Counted from the first letter of the stretch, positions 8,806 through 17,554 are shown. The stretch is DNA of 64,000 nt from Longispora fulva (GCF_015751905.1 NZ_JADOUF010000001.1:7812001-7876000); one strand, 5' to 3'. The notes: a model not told the origin generated them from the letters alone. A program made the numbers and translations.

Positions 8806-9204
8806 ATGTTGCTCGACCAGCTACTCGCCCGGGGCCGCGCGCTCGCCGAGGCCCTGATGGTCGACGCCTGCCGCATCCGGCGCCGCACTGGCGCGACCAC
8901 CGACCCGGCAACCGGCACGGTCACCCCGACCTGGATCACGGTCTATGAAGGGCCGTGCCGGTTCCAGCAGGTCGGCCGGCTCGGGCAGCGCGCCGACGTG
9001 GCCGAGGCATCCGTCGTGCTGCTGCGCGCCGAGGTGCACCTACCGCTGGGGCCGACCGTCGGCCTGGCCGTCGATGACGAGATCGAACCGACCCGCGCCC
9101 AGTTCGACCCCGACCTGATCGGCCGCGTGATGCGCGTGCACGACCTGGAGCACAAGACGGCCGCGACCGCGCGCCGGGTGCAGACCGTCGAGACGACCGG
9201 ATGA
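8806..9204 (+). CDS. DUF6093-type phage protein
   Basis: A 132-residue protein from ATG 8806, with GGGAGG 7 bases upstream. The pattern CRIRRRTGATTDPATGTVTPTW followed by a VYxGPCRFQ strand and a closing HDLEHKTAATARRVQ is typical of a family present between the connector and tail-terminator genes of actinophages. By position it is a candidate head-tail joining protein. No catalytic motif is seen. Confidence 0.6.
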   Translation: MLLDQLLARGRALAEALMVDACRIRRRTGATTDPATGTVTPTWITVYEGPCRFQQVGRLGQRADVAEASVVLLRAEVHLPLGPTVGLAVDDEIEPTRAQFDPDLIGRVMRVHDLEHKTAATARRVQTVETTG

Positions 9205-9225
9205 CCCGGCCGGGACGGGGGCACA

Positions 9226-9624
9226 GTGGGTGATGAGTTCGAGGTGACGGTCACCGGGCTAGGCGAACTTGACGTCACCCTCAGTCGGGCGGCGTCGCGG
9301 GCGCTGCCCGAGACCGAGGCCGTGGTCACCCGGACCGCCGAGCTGGTCACGCAAGGGTGGCGCGCCCGGTGGGCCGGCATCGGTCACGCCCCGGCGCTCC
9401 CGGCCGCCGTCGGGTTCGACCTGTACCACCTGCCCGGCAGCGTCCGCGCCCGCATCGGCCCGGACAAGAACGCCCGACAGGGCGCGCTGGGCAACATCTT
9501 CGAATACGGCACGGTCAACAACCCGCCGATCCCCGGCGGCGCGCCCTCCCTCGACGAACAGGCCCCCGCGTTCGCCTCGGCGCTCGACGCCCTGGCGGCG
9601 CGGCTGGTGGAGGGGGACGCATGA
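9226..9624 (+). CDS. HK97 gp10-like head-tail joining protein
   Basis: A 132-residue protein from GTG 9226. It has an N-terminal beta hairpin, a central helix (RTAELVTQGWRARWAG) and the signature IFEYGTVNNPPIPG, which resembles the FGT...P motif of HK97 gp10-type neck proteins. Such proteins close the neck between portal and tail tube. The stop overlaps the next start (ATGA). Confidence 0.7.
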   Translation: MGDEFEVTVTGLGELDVTLSRAASRALPETEAVVTRTAELVTQGWRARWAGIGHAPALPAAVGFDLYHLPGSVRARIGPDKNARQGALGNIFEYGTVNNPPIPGGAPSLDEQAPAFASALDALAARLVEGDA

Positions 9625-10013
9625 TCGCCGAGCACGCCGCAGCGGTCCTCGCGCTGCTGCGGGCGGTGCCGGGCTTGGTCGTGCATGACGGGCAGGTCCC
9701 GCCGGGCGCGGTGCCGCCCTACGTCGTGGTGTACCTGGTCGGGGCGTCGACCGGGCCGACGACGCTGGCCGGCCGCGCCGAGCACGCCACGACCCGCGCC
9801 TACTGCCACGCCGTCGGCGCGAACGCCGCCGCCGCGCGCATCGTCGCCGACCGGGTGGCCGGTGCGCTGCTCAACGCCCGGCCCGTGATCCCCGGTTGCT
9901 CGGCCGGCCTCATCCGTCACGAGCAGTCGCTACCGCCGCAGCGCGACGAGTCGACCGGGGTGCTGTTGATGGATGCCGTGGCGGTGTACCGGTTCGATAG
10001 CCACCCGGCGTGA
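9621..10013 (+). CDS. Tail terminator / tail completion protein
   Basis: A 130-residue protein from ATG 9621, overlapping the previous stop by 4 bases; upstream codons in the same frame belong to the overlapping gene. It has the alpha/beta pattern of tail terminators (DUF3168-like): an N-terminal helix, the strand PYVVVYLVG, a helix with AARIVADRVAGALL, and a final strand VLLMDAVAVYRF. It would cap the tail tube to stop polymerisation and join the neck. Assignment rests on size and position more than on a motif. Confidence 0.6.
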   Translation: MIAEHAAAVLALLRAVPGLVVHDGQVPPGAVPPYVVVYLVGASTGPTTLAGRAEHATTRAYCHAVGANAAAARIVADRVAGALLNARPVIPGCSAGLIRHEQSLPPQRDESTGVLLMDAVAVYRFDSHPA

Positions 10014-10178
10014 TCAGCCGCTGATCGGCTTTTTCGGCAGGACGTTCCACACGAGCACGCCGACGCCGACGCCGACCAACGCCAACGTGATCGGCGACGT
10101 CGCGCCGAGTTTCACCGCGACGGACATGGCGACGAACACCGCCACGACGGCGGCTACAAGCCTTGGACCTCGATGCAT
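10014..10178 (-). CDS. Small two-helix membrane protein on the opposite strand
   Basis: A 54-residue protein read against the tail operon. After MHRGPR it has two hydrophobic segments, residues 7-25 and 31-46, and ends KKPISG. Its stop codon is directly abutting the tail-terminator stop. No clear ribosome site is seen; TACAGT on the minus strand about 10 bases before the ATG could be a -10 box giving a leaderless message. A separately expressed gene inside a late operon is typical of a lysogenic-conversion gene (moron); a role such as superinfection exclusion is only a guess. Confidence 0.5.
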   Translation of the reverse strand: MHRGPRLVAAVVAVFVAMSVAVKLGATSPITLALVGVGVGVLVWNVLPKKPISG

Positions 10179-10259
10179 GCCCGTCACTGTACCGGCACAT
10201 CGCCGCTGGTCACTGCCCACCTGACGGGCGAATTTCCCTAGAACCTTGGAGGCCGCGCG

Positions 10260-10595
10260 ATGGCGCTGCTTGTCGTTTCCGCCGTCCCGGCCGCCGGTCG
10301 GGCAATCAACTTCCTGCCGGTGTCCATCTCGGACACGGTGGCCGCCGTCGACATCGCCGACCGGGGCGTCGTGTTGCACGTGCGCAACGGCGCGGCGGCC
10401 CCGATCACGGTCACGGTGTCCGACCCCGGCCGCACCCCCGCCGGCAATGCCCCGACCGTGCCCACGGTGTCGGTCCCAGCGTCCGGCGAGCGGCAGGTCC
10501 TCGTGACTCGCGCCAACGTCGACCCCGCGACCGGGCTGGCCACGGTCACCTACTCGTCGGCGACCACCGTCACCGCCGACGCCTACCGGTACTAG
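10260..10595 (+). CDS. Small beta-rich virion protein
   Basis: A 111-residue protein from ATG 10260 with TTGGAGG 8 bases before. It is composed of short beta strands rich in Val, Thr and Ala (VVLHVRNGAAAPITVTVS, ATGLATVTYSS), which suggests an Ig-like or decoration-type sandwich. It lies between the tail terminator and the tail tube. I do not recognise a named family; it may be a small tail or head decoration protein. Confidence 0.55.
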   Translation: MALLVVSAVPAAGRAINFLPVSISDTVAAVDIADRGVVLHVRNGAAAPITVTVSDPGRTPAGNAPTVPTVSVPASGERQVLVTRANVDPATGLATVTYSSATTVTADAYRY

Positions 10596-10603
10596 GGGGC
10601 GTC

Positions 10604-10819
10604 GTGCGCTGGTGCGTCATCCGCCACCCCGAGCGCCCCGAGCTGGGCGCGGCCGTGATCGCCGAATGTTCTCTGTCGCTGTATGAGCCCCTGGGCTGGG
10701 CGCGGGTGTCGGACTGGTCGAGGGACCGCGATGCCCTGCGCCTGGCCGATCATCCCGCCCCGGCCCCGCCCGCCCCGCCGTCCCGCGCGGCCGGTCGCAC
10801 CCCGAAGGAAGTGAAATAG
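10604..10819 (+). CDS. Small unknown phage protein
   Basis: A 71-residue protein from GTG 10604, behind a run of G at 10595-10599. It begins MRWCVIRHPERPE, has a mixed central part and a Pro/Ala-rich C-terminus ending TPKEVK. The stop is directly followed by the start of the tail tube gene. Function unknown; actinophages often have such a gene directly before the tail tube. Confidence 0.5.
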   Translation: MRWCVIRHPERPELGAAVIAECSLSLYEPLGWARVSDWSRDRDALRLADHPAPAPPAPPSRAAGRTPKEVK

Positions 10820-11299
10820 ATGGCTGTTGTGATCATGGACGGCAAGACCCGTGTCTCGTGGCTGGTCGCCGTCGCCAACACCGCCGCGCCCACCGTCGCC
10901 GAGATGGCCGGCGGGGTGAGCCTGGAGACCGCGTTCACCCCCGACGGCCTCGACATCAAGGTCACCACCGGTCGCAAGGACACGTCGAACCTCGCGTCGC
11001 GCCGTAACTCCGAGCGGGTGACCCGGATCAGCTACGCGGTCGCGGGCACGTTCTACCGCGACGACACCAACGACATCGCGTGGAACCTGCTGCCCTACGG
11101 GGCCAAGGGGTTCCTCGTGGTGCGCGAGGGCATCGACCGTGAAACCCCGTGGGCGTCCGGTCAGCGGGTGCGGGTGTTCCCGTTGGAGGCCGGCGAGCCG
11201 AACCCGGTCAAGCAGACCCCGGAGGAGCGCTGGACGTTCGACACCGAGTTCGCGGTCTGGGCCGGTGAGCTGGTCAACCAGCGGGCGGTGATCGCGTGA
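10820..11299 (+). CDS. Major tail tube protein
   Basis: A 159-residue protein from ATG directly after the previous stop, with GAAGGAAG upstream. Beta-rich, with TGRKDTSNLASRRNSERVTR in the first half and VFPLEAGEPNPVKQTPEE in the second, a pattern common in actinophage tail tube proteins. It would polymerise into the tail tube around the tape measure. Position directly before the G/GT chaperone genes is decisive. The next gene overlaps its stop (GTGA). Confidence 0.82.
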   Translation: MAVVIMDGKTRVSWLVAVANTAAPTVAEMAGGVSLETAFTPDGLDIKVTTGRKDTSNLASRRNSERVTRISYAVAGTFYRDDTNDIAWNLLPYGAKGFLVVREGIDRETPWASGQRVRVFPLEAGEPNPVKQTPEERWTFDTEFAVWAGELVNQRAVIA

Positions 11300-11826
11300 C
11301 CGAGTTCGCCGACATCCTGGCCGTCGCCCAGCGCCCGGCCACCTCCGTGCCGCTGTGCCTGCGCGGCGACCTGGTGGCCGAGTTCCGCGCCCTCGAACGC
11401 GATCTCGAACAGGCCGACCGGCGCGCCCCGAGCCTGGCCGAGGCGTCCCCGGCCGCCGTGATCGCCGCGCGCATGAACGCGCTGCGGGAACAGATGCTCG
11501 CCGCCACTGTGGCGTTTCGCCTGGAGGCCATGCCGCCGGCCGCGTGGTCGGACTTCCTGGCCACACAGCCCGCCAAGTCCAAGGACATCGACGAGGACGC
11601 GTTCAAGGCGGCCTGGTACGCATGGGTCTGCCAGCTCGTCGCCCACACCTGCACCGACCCGGTGATGACCGCCGAACAGGTCGACCAGCTCGTACCGCGC
11701 CTGTCGGGCGAGCAGTGGGCGCGCCTGTCGGACACGGCCTGGTCGATCAACGCCAGCGAGGTCAACGTCCCTTTCAGCGTCGCCGCCTCCGTGCTGCTTC
11801 CGGAAGCCAACTCCGCGCAGAAGTAG
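11296..11826 (+). CDS. Tail assembly chaperone G
   Basis: A 176-residue helical protein from GTG overlapping the tube stop. It includes ALERDLEQADRRAPS and a late segment with LSGEQWARLSDTAWSIN, typical of G-type tail chaperones of actinophages. G and its frameshifted GT form coat the tape measure and bring tail tube subunits during tail growth. A slippery heptamer lies at 11769-11775, 17 codons before the stop, where a fraction of ribosomes should pass into the T frame. Confidence 0.8.
   Translation: MTEFADILAVAQRPATSVPLCLRGDLVAEFRALERDLEQADRRAPSLAEASPAAVIAARMNALREQMLAATVAFRLEAMPPAAWSDFLATQPAKSKDIDEDAFKAAWYAWVCQLVAHTCTDPVMTAEQVDQLVPRLSGEQWARLSDTAWSINASEVNVPFSVAASVLLPEANSAQK
11769..11775 (+). 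promoter_or_regulatory. -1 frameshift slippery heptamer
   Basis: The bases CCCTTTC lie in frame as C CCT TTC, a canonical X XXY YYZ site, inside gene G. A -1 slip here joins G to the T frame without meeting a stop. Site, direction and position match programmed frameshifting of tail chaperones in long-tailed phages. Confidence 0.78.
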
Positions 11827-12182
11827 AGGCGGCGCGCGCCGTCGGGACCTCCCGGTCGCGCCTGCTGGGCCGGCCGGCGCGGCAGGTCACCGAGCACGAC
11901 TTCGACGACGCCGGCCGGCTGGTGCGCTCGACCACCACCACCGACCCCGATTGGCTGCCCGAGGACCGGGGCCTACTGCTGGCGCTGCTGGCGGAAGAGG
12001 CCGACACGTGCGCCGGGTGCGGGCACCCGATCGACGAGTGCCGCGACCCGGCCAACGCCGGCCGGTACGAGGTCGTGCAACAGATCTGCCAGGCGTGCCG
12101 CGTGACGGCCGCCCAGCTCGACAACGACGCCGAGAACGGCAACCCGCCCCGTGGCCTCTACACCGGGTCCCGCCTGACCTGA
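11775..12182 (+). CDS. T domain of the frameshifted GT tail chaperone
   Basis: This frame has no convincing start of its own and is reached by a -1 shift from the G gene, giving join(11296..11775, 11775..12182), a product of about 295 residues. The T part begins with an Arg-rich linker, then VTEHDFDDAGRLVRS, and has four Cys in two pairs (CAGCGHPIDEC near the middle and CQAC 30 residues on), suggesting a zinc ribbon. Similar Cys-rich T domains occur in other actinophages. The tape measure gene follows after 19 bases. Confidence 0.75.
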   Translation, partial: QRRRLRAASGSQLRAEVEAARAVGTSRSRLLGRPARQVTEHDFDDAGRLVRSTTTTDPDWLPEDRGLLLALLAEEADTCAGCGHPIDECRDPANAGRYEVVQQICQACRVTAAQLDNDAENGNPPRGLYTGSRLT

Positions 12183-12201
12183 CCTACGGGGAGGTGCCGG
12201 C

Positions 12202-15051
12202 GTGGCTGAACGCACCGTCACCGTTTCCCTGATCGCCAAGTTGCAGGGGTTCACTCCGGCACTGGTCGCCGGGGGCCGCACCGTCCGGGAGTTCCGGGGC
12301 GAACTCGACCAGCTCGCCACGAAGCACCGTTCCGGGTTCAACGACCTGACCGTCGCCGCCGCCGGGATGGGTGCAGGGCTGGCCGGGGCGTTCATGTACG
12401 CGACTCGGGCCACCGCCCAGTTCGACAAGCAGATGTCGGAAGTCGGGTCCGTCGCCGACGCCACCGGCGGCCAGCTCGACCAACTGCGCCAGTCCGCTTT
12501 GCAAGCCGGCAAGGACACCGCCTACAGCGCGACCGAGGCCGCGAGCGCGGAAGCCGAGCTAGCCAAGGCCGGCATGAGCACGGCCGACATCCTCGGCGGC
12601 GGCCTCACGGGTGCACTCGACCTGGCGGCGGCCGGACAGATGGACCTGGCCGACGCCGCCACCATCTCCGCGCAGGTCATGAACGTCTGGCACCTGCGCG
12701 GAGACCAGGCCGCCCACATCGCCGACGTGTTAGCCGCCGCCGCCAACAAGAGCGCGGCCGACATGCACGGCCTCGGTATGAGCTTCGAACAGGTCGGCCT
12801 GGTCGCGGTTCAGGCCGGCTGGTCGTTCGAGCAGACCACGGCAACCCTCGCCGCGTTCGCCGACCGGGGGCTCAAGGGGTCCGACGGGGCGACCTCGCTC
12901 AAGACGGCGTTGACGGCGCTCATGGCCCCGACCGACAAGTCCCGGGCGCTCATGGCCGCCTACGGCATCGAGGTGTACGACGCCGCCGGCAAGATGCTCG
13001 ACAACGTGGGCATCGCCGGCCAACTCCGCCGCGCGCTGGCCGGGGTGTCCGACGCCGAACGCAACGCCGCCCTCAGCACAATTTTCGGGTCGGACGCGAT
13101 CAGGGCCGCCAACGTGTTGTTCGACCTAGGCGAGGACGGCGTACGCAAGTACAACGAGGCCGTCGACAACCAGGGCGCCGCCGCCAAGACGGCCGCCGAG
13201 AAGACGAACAACTTGTCGGGTGATGTCGAGCGGCTGACCGGTTCGTTGGAAACGCTGGCCATCACGTCGGGCAGTTCGGGGACGTCCGGGCTGCGGGTGC
13301 TGGTGCAGGCCGCCGACGCCCTGGTCACCTCATTCGCCACCGCCCCGCCCGCGATCACCGGCACGTTGACCGTGCTGGCCGGGGTGGCGGGTGCGGCGAT
13401 CCTGGCCGGCGCGGGTGTCGCCCGGATGCGCCAGTCGATCGCGGACGCCACCGACGCCCTGGACCGTATGGGGCCGGTCGGGCAGAAAGCCGGCGTGGCG
13501 CTGTCGTTCACCGCCAAGTGGGCTGGCCGCGCCACCGTCGCGTTCGTGGGCTTGCAGATCGTCAACGCGATCGGTACCGCGATGGCCTCGGCCGCCCCGG
13601 ATGTCGACCAGCTCACCCGCTCCATGCAGAAGTTCGCCGAGACCGGCGAGAAGTCCGGCGAAATGGCCCGGTTGGCGGGCAAGGATCTCGACCAGTTCGC
13701 CGACGACATCAAGTGGTTCCGCACCCAAGGCGGGCTGCACGGCGTCGAGCAGGCCGTCGCCATCGAACCGGGGTTCATGGCAGCGTTCGACGGCTCGGTC
13801 ACCAAGGTGTTGGAGCGGGTCAAGGCATGGGACGCCGCCCTCGCCCAGATGGCCAAGAGCGGCCACTCCGCCGAGGCCGCCCGCGTGTTCGACCAGCTCG
13901 CCGACGCCGCCGCCCGCTCGGGCGTCAAGGTCGACGACCTGCGCTCGTACATGCCGGCCTATACCGCCGCCGCCGAGGACGCCGCCAAGGCCACCGACGC
14001 GGCGGGACTGGCCGCCCAGCGCGCCGCCGCCGAGCAGAAAGAGGCCGCCGACAAGGCGAACCTCCTGGCCGGCGGGTGGGCTGCCGCGGTCGACAAGGGC
14101 AAGTCGTTGGCCGACGTGTTCGACTTGTTGAACGGGAAGGCGATCGGCTGGGCCGAGGCCGAGCTACGGGCGCAAGAGGCCGCCGACAAGCTCGGGCAGG
14201 CGCTCGACGGGTCGAACGGGTCGTTGGACATCCACACCAAGGCCGGCCAGGACGCCAAGGCCGCGCTGCTGGATCTGGTCAAGGCCGATCAGGCGGCGAT
14301 CCAAGCCAAGTACGACGAGACCCAATCGGTGACCGAGGCCAACGCGCTCTACGAGCAGTACCGGGCCGAGTTGTACCGGACCATGCGGCAGGCCGGCCTG
14401 ACCAAGGATGCCGCCGAGGCGTTGATCGCAACGTACTTCCGGATGCCGCCGGCCGTGGCCACCACCGTCACCGCGCCGGGCGCCACCACCGCCCACAACC
14501 AGGTGGCCGACCTCGACCGGCAGATCCGGGCACTGACCGACCGGCAGGTCCGCATCGACGAGTCCGGCGCGCCCGACGCCGAACAGCGCATCCGCCGCTT
14601 GCAGCAACAGATCGACGCGCTGCACGACAAGCAGGTCACGCTGACCACGATCATCTGGGAACAGCGGCGCTACAGCTCGTCTGACGAGTTCCAGAACGAA
14701 CACGGCTACCGGTGGGGCGGCGTGACCTACGCCGCGACCGGGGCGTTGCGCGACGCCAACGTGTACGCCGCCGGGGACAAGCCCACGTATGGGTTCGCGG
14801 AGAAGTCCACCGGGGGCGAGGCGTTCATCCCGCGCCTGGGCGACCTGCAACGGTCGCGGGGCATCGCCGAGCACGTCGTCCGCCGCTGGCTCGGCGGCAC
14901 CGTCGCCTGGAACGGCGGCGGCATGGGCGGCGGGGGCGGCAGCGTCGAGACCCTGGCGCCGCTGGTGCTCAAGGTCGACATCGAAACCATCTGGCAAGGG
15001 CTGCTGCGGTTCCGGCGAACGGCCGGCAAGTCGGCCCTCGGGCTCGGGTGA
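12202..15051 (+). CDS. Tail tape measure protein
   Basis: A 949-residue protein from GTG with GGGGAGGTG before it. Residues 70-330 match the TP901-type tape measure core (VGSVADATGGQLDQL, SATEAASAEAELAKAGMS, FGSDAIRAANVL). A hydrophobic segment at about 375-405 is probably membrane-active, followed by long Ala-rich coiled coils and a QRRY...YRWGG region and Gly-rich stretch near the C-terminus. It sets tail length and enters the cell during infection. For the family this is a short tape measure; by the usual rule of about 1.5 angstrom per residue the tail would be near 140 nm. Confidence 0.93.
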   Translation: MAERTVTVSLIAKLQGFTPALVAGGRTVREFRGELDQLATKHRSGFNDLTVAAAGMGAGLAGAFMYATRATAQFDKQMSEVGSVADATGGQLDQLRQSALQAGKDTAYSATEAASAEAELAKAGMSTADILGGGLTGALDLAAAGQMDLADAATISAQVMNVWHLRGDQAAHIADVLAAAANKSAADMHGLGMSFEQVGLVAVQAGWSFEQTTATLAAFADRGLKGSDGATSLKTALTALMAPTDKSRALMAAYGIEVYDAAGKMLDNVGIAGQLRRALAGVSDAERNAALSTIFGSDAIRAANVLFDLGEDGVRKYNEAVDNQGAAAKTAAEKTNNLSGDVERLTGSLETLAITSGSSGTSGLRVLVQAADALVTSFATAPPAITGTLTVLAGVAGAAILAGAGVARMRQSIADATDALDRMGPVGQKAGVALSFTAKWAGRATVAFVGLQIVNAIGTAMASAAPDVDQLTRSMQKFAETGEKSGEMARLAGKDLDQFADDIKWFRTQGGLHGVEQAVAIEPGFMAAFDGSVTKVLERVKAWDAALAQMAKSGHSAEAARVFDQLADAAARSGVKVDDLRSYMPAYTAAAEDAAKATDAAGLAAQRAAAEQKEAADKANLLAGGWAAAVDKGKSLADVFDLLNGKAIGWAEAELRAQEAADKLGQALDGSNGSLDIHTKAGQDAKAALLDLVKADQAAIQAKYDETQSVTEANALYEQYRAELYRTMRQAGLTKDAAEALIATYFRMPPAVATTVTAPGATTAHNQVADLDRQIRALTDRQVRIDESGAPDAEQRIRRLQQQIDALHDKQVTLTTIIWEQRRYSSSDEFQNEHGYRWGGVTYAATGALRDANVYAAGDKPTYGFAEKSTGGEAFIPRLGDLQRSRGIAEHVVRRWLGGTVAWNGGGMGGGGGSVETLAPLVLKVDIETIWQGLLRFRRTAGKSALGLG

Positions 15052-15064
15052 GGGGGCGGACACG

Positions 15065-15892
15065 ATGGCCCTACGTGTGGAGATCGCGTTCGCCTCCCCG
15101 CCCGACAGCACTTCGCCGACATGGGTGGACGTGTCCGAGTTTCTGCGGCCCGCCGACGCGCCCGTCACCATCCAGCACGGCCGCAGTACCGAACTCGACG
15201 AGATCGAGCCGTCGCGGGCGTCGTTCGCGCTCGACAACGGCGACTTGCGGTTCACGCCCGGCAACCCTATGAGTCCGTACTACCCGGGGGTGAAGGCCGC
15301 GCGTCAGGTGCGGATCTCGACCACGGCCGGCGGGCAGACGTTCGTGCTGTTCACCGGCTACCTACAGCCCATCGAGATTGGCGCCTGGACCGAGACCGAC
15401 CGCGCCGGGGTCGTGCAGTTCACCGCCGTCGACCGCCTTGCGCGACTCGACCGGGTGCGCCAGGCCGAATCGACACTCACCAGCCACGTCGCCGGGCGCG
15501 GCGGCAGCGCGCTGGTCGCGTACTACCCGCTCGGCGAGCCGTCCCAGCCGGTCGGTTTAAGCCACGTGCCGGGCGTCGCCGACCTGGTGTACGCCGACAA
15601 CCTCGACCCCGGCGACCAACTGGGCGCGCCGCTGCTCACACCGGCCGCCGGGACGCCCGCCCCGGGCGACGAACTGCGGCCGGCCCTGTTCACCTGGGCG
15701 ACGGCGCGCACGCCCGCCAACGTCGCCTATCCCGACCCGGGAACGGCCACCCTCACCCTGTCCATGGACGCCGCCCCGTTGATCCTGCGCCCCGGGTACA
15801 CGTTGAGCCTGGTCGCCTGGACCCGCCTCGGCGTCGACTTCTACGGCGACCGTTCGGAATACGGCGGCGTGACGCTCGATAGCGAGGTGTAG
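15065..15892 (+). CDS. Minor tail protein, N-terminal half
   Basis: A 275-residue protein from ATG 15065. The first 140 residues (SEFLRPADAPVTIQHGRSTE, FALDNGDLRFTPGNPMSPYY, FTGYLQPIE) are typical of actinophage distal-tail/minor tail proteins. From residue 155 a LamG-like domain begins (LVAYYPLGEP) and is cut off after GVTLDSEV. The following gene in the -1 frame starts 2 bases later and reads on as the rest of such a domain, so the two are probably halves of one ancestral protein. Either two coupled polypeptides are made or the gene is frameshifted. Confidence 0.72.
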   Translation: MALRVEIAFASPPDSTSPTWVDVSEFLRPADAPVTIQHGRSTELDEIEPSRASFALDNGDLRFTPGNPMSPYYPGVKAARQVRISTTAGGQTFVLFTGYLQPIEIGAWTETDRAGVVQFTAVDRLARLDRVRQAESTLTSHVAGRGGSALVAYYPLGEPSQPVGLSHVPGVADLVYADNLDPGDQLGAPLLTPAAGTPAPGDELRPALFTWATARTPANVAYPDPGTATLTLSMDAAPLILRPGYTLSLVAWTRLGVDFYGDRSEYGGVTLDSEV

Positions 15893-15894
15893 TC

Positions 15895-17028
15895 GTGAGC
15901 GTCTGGCTTGGTAACCGGCTGTTCTTCACCAAGCGGCCCGACGGCCGCTACCGGGGCGGCCTGATGACGGACGGCGGCGCCACCTTCGCCACGGGCCTTA
16001 GCTCCAACGCGGTCGGCGGCGACCCGGCCGCCGTGATGGTGCGCTACGTGTTTGGCGCGTCGACCGTCGACCTGTGGGTCAACAACGTCAAAACGACGTT
16101 CACGCTCAACGCCGCGCCGCCGACCTTTCAGTTGCCGTTCGATCGTCTGCAACTGGGCAATTTCGCGCTCGGGTCCATCTGGCATGTCCAGATCTACCAG
16201 GCGCCCACCGGGGCTGGGTTCGAAGAGTCCGACTACCTGGCACAGCTCGCCGTGGGCACGCGTCCGCTCGGCCCCCAGACGGTCCGCGACCGCATCGCTT
16301 CACTGGCCGACATCGCCGCCATCCCCGCCGCGAGCTTGGTTCTCGACCCGGCCGCGCGCACCCCGATGCCCACCGCCCAGGTCGCCGGCAACAAGGTGGC
16401 CGACCTGATGCGGCTGTCGGCGAACACCGACGGCGGCATCCTGTTCAGCGACGGCGCCGGCCGCCTGGTGCTGCACGCCCGCACCCGCCGGTACAACCAG
16501 CCGGTCGACGCGACCATCTCGTACCGGTGGTTGTCGCAGCCCTTGAGTTGGCGCGAGGACACGCCGACCAACGACGTGACGGTGCAGAGGCCCGCCGGCC
16601 CGCCGGGCAACGCCGTCAACGCCGCCAGTGTCGCAGAGTTCGGCACCTACCCGGCGACCGTGCTGGTGGACACCACCTGTGCTCCGGACCTGACCAACCG
16701 GGCCGCGTGGATGACCCGCACCTACGCCCAACCCCGGGTGCGCTGTCCCCAAATCACCCTCGACCTACTCGACCGCACCGAGGCCGAACGGGCGTTGATC
16801 CTGGCCCGCGCCATCGGCGACCGCATCGCCCTCACCGGCGTACCCGCCGCGTGGCCGGCCGGCGCGTCGAGCCTGATCATCGAGGGCATCCGGCACGTCA
16901 TCGACGGCGACAGCCACGTCGTCATCTGGAACACCTCGCCCCTGCTGGGCACGACACCGGCCACGCCGCCGGCCTGCCCCGCCGTCGGGTCCGCGACCGT
17001 CGGCCCGTCGACCACCATCCAGTTCTAG
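15895..17028 (+). CDS. Minor tail protein, C-terminal half
   Basis: A 377-residue protein from GTG 15895. It starts directly with SVWLGNRLFFTKRPDGRYRG, which resembles the second half of a LamG jelly roll, and closes that domain near residue 115 (WHVQIYQAPTG). The remainder is a second tail domain with DLMRLSANTDGGILFSDGAGRL and WREDTPTNDVTVQRP, often seen at the C-terminus of single, longer actinophage tail proteins. No ribosome site is obvious apart from coupling to the upstream stop. See the preceding gene for the split. Confidence 0.7.
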   Translation: MSVWLGNRLFFTKRPDGRYRGGLMTDGGATFATGLSSNAVGGDPAAVMVRYVFGASTVDLWVNNVKTTFTLNAAPPTFQLPFDRLQLGNFALGSIWHVQIYQAPTGAGFEESDYLAQLAVGTRPLGPQTVRDRIASLADIAAIPAASLVLDPAARTPMPTAQVAGNKVADLMRLSANTDGGILFSDGAGRLVLHARTRRYNQPVDATISYRWLSQPLSWREDTPTNDVTVQRPAGPPGNAVNAASVAEFGTYPATVLVDTTCAPDLTNRAAWMTRTYAQPRVRCPQITLDLLDRTEAERALILARAIGDRIALTGVPAAWPAGASSLIIEGIRHVIDGDSHVVIWNTSPLLGTTPATPPACPAVGSATVGPSTTIQF

Positions 17029-17044
17029 GCCCGGAGGTGCCCCG

Positions 17045-17554
17045 GTGGCCATCACCGTGCCCGTCGCCCGCACCTGGGCGGACACCGACCCCCTCAACAC
17101 CACCAACCTCAACGTCGGGGTGCGCGACCCCATCGCGTTCGCCCTCAAACCGCCCGGGTGCGCGCTGAACCGCACCGGCACCCTGTTCAACCTGCCGGCC
17201 AGCAGCTACGTCGCCGTGCCGCTCAACAACGCGGTGTTCAACAACGCCGGGATGTACAGCGCCGGCAACGACTACATCCGGATTCAAGCCACGGGCCTCT
17301 ACCAGATCACCGCCTATGCCGGGTTCGACTCCAACGCCACCGGCCAACGAAAGCTGGGCATCAACGGCGACGGGCAGTACCTAGCCGAGGACAACCGGCC
17401 GGCCATCTCCGGTGACGCCACGCATTGCACGATCAACGCCCTGGTGCCGTGCACCGTCGACATGTTCATCCGGCTACACGTCTTCCACACCGGCAGCGCC
17501 GCCCTGAACATCAACGCGCCGAAACTCGCCGTCGCTTGGCACTCGGCCCTGTAG
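17045..17554 (+). CDS. Minor tail protein with C1q-like jelly roll
   Basis: A 169-residue protein from GTG 17045 with CCGGAGG upstream. After a short tail-attachment stretch (VARTWADTDPLNTTNLN) it folds as a C1q/TNF-type trimer: strands with YIRIQATGLYQITAYAGFDSN and a final LKLAVAWHSAL-like strand. Proteins of this type form the tip or fibre of actinophage tails and may touch the host surface. Trimerisation and receptor binding are inferred from fold type only. Confidence 0.6.
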   Translation: MAITVPVARTWADTDPLNTTNLNVGVRDPIAFALKPPGCALNRTGTLFNLPASSYVAVPLNNAVFNNAGMYSAGNDYIRIQATGLYQITAYAGFDSNATGQRKLGINGDGQYLAEDNRPAISGDATHCTINALVPCTVDMFIRLHVFHTGSAALNINAPKLAVAWHSAL

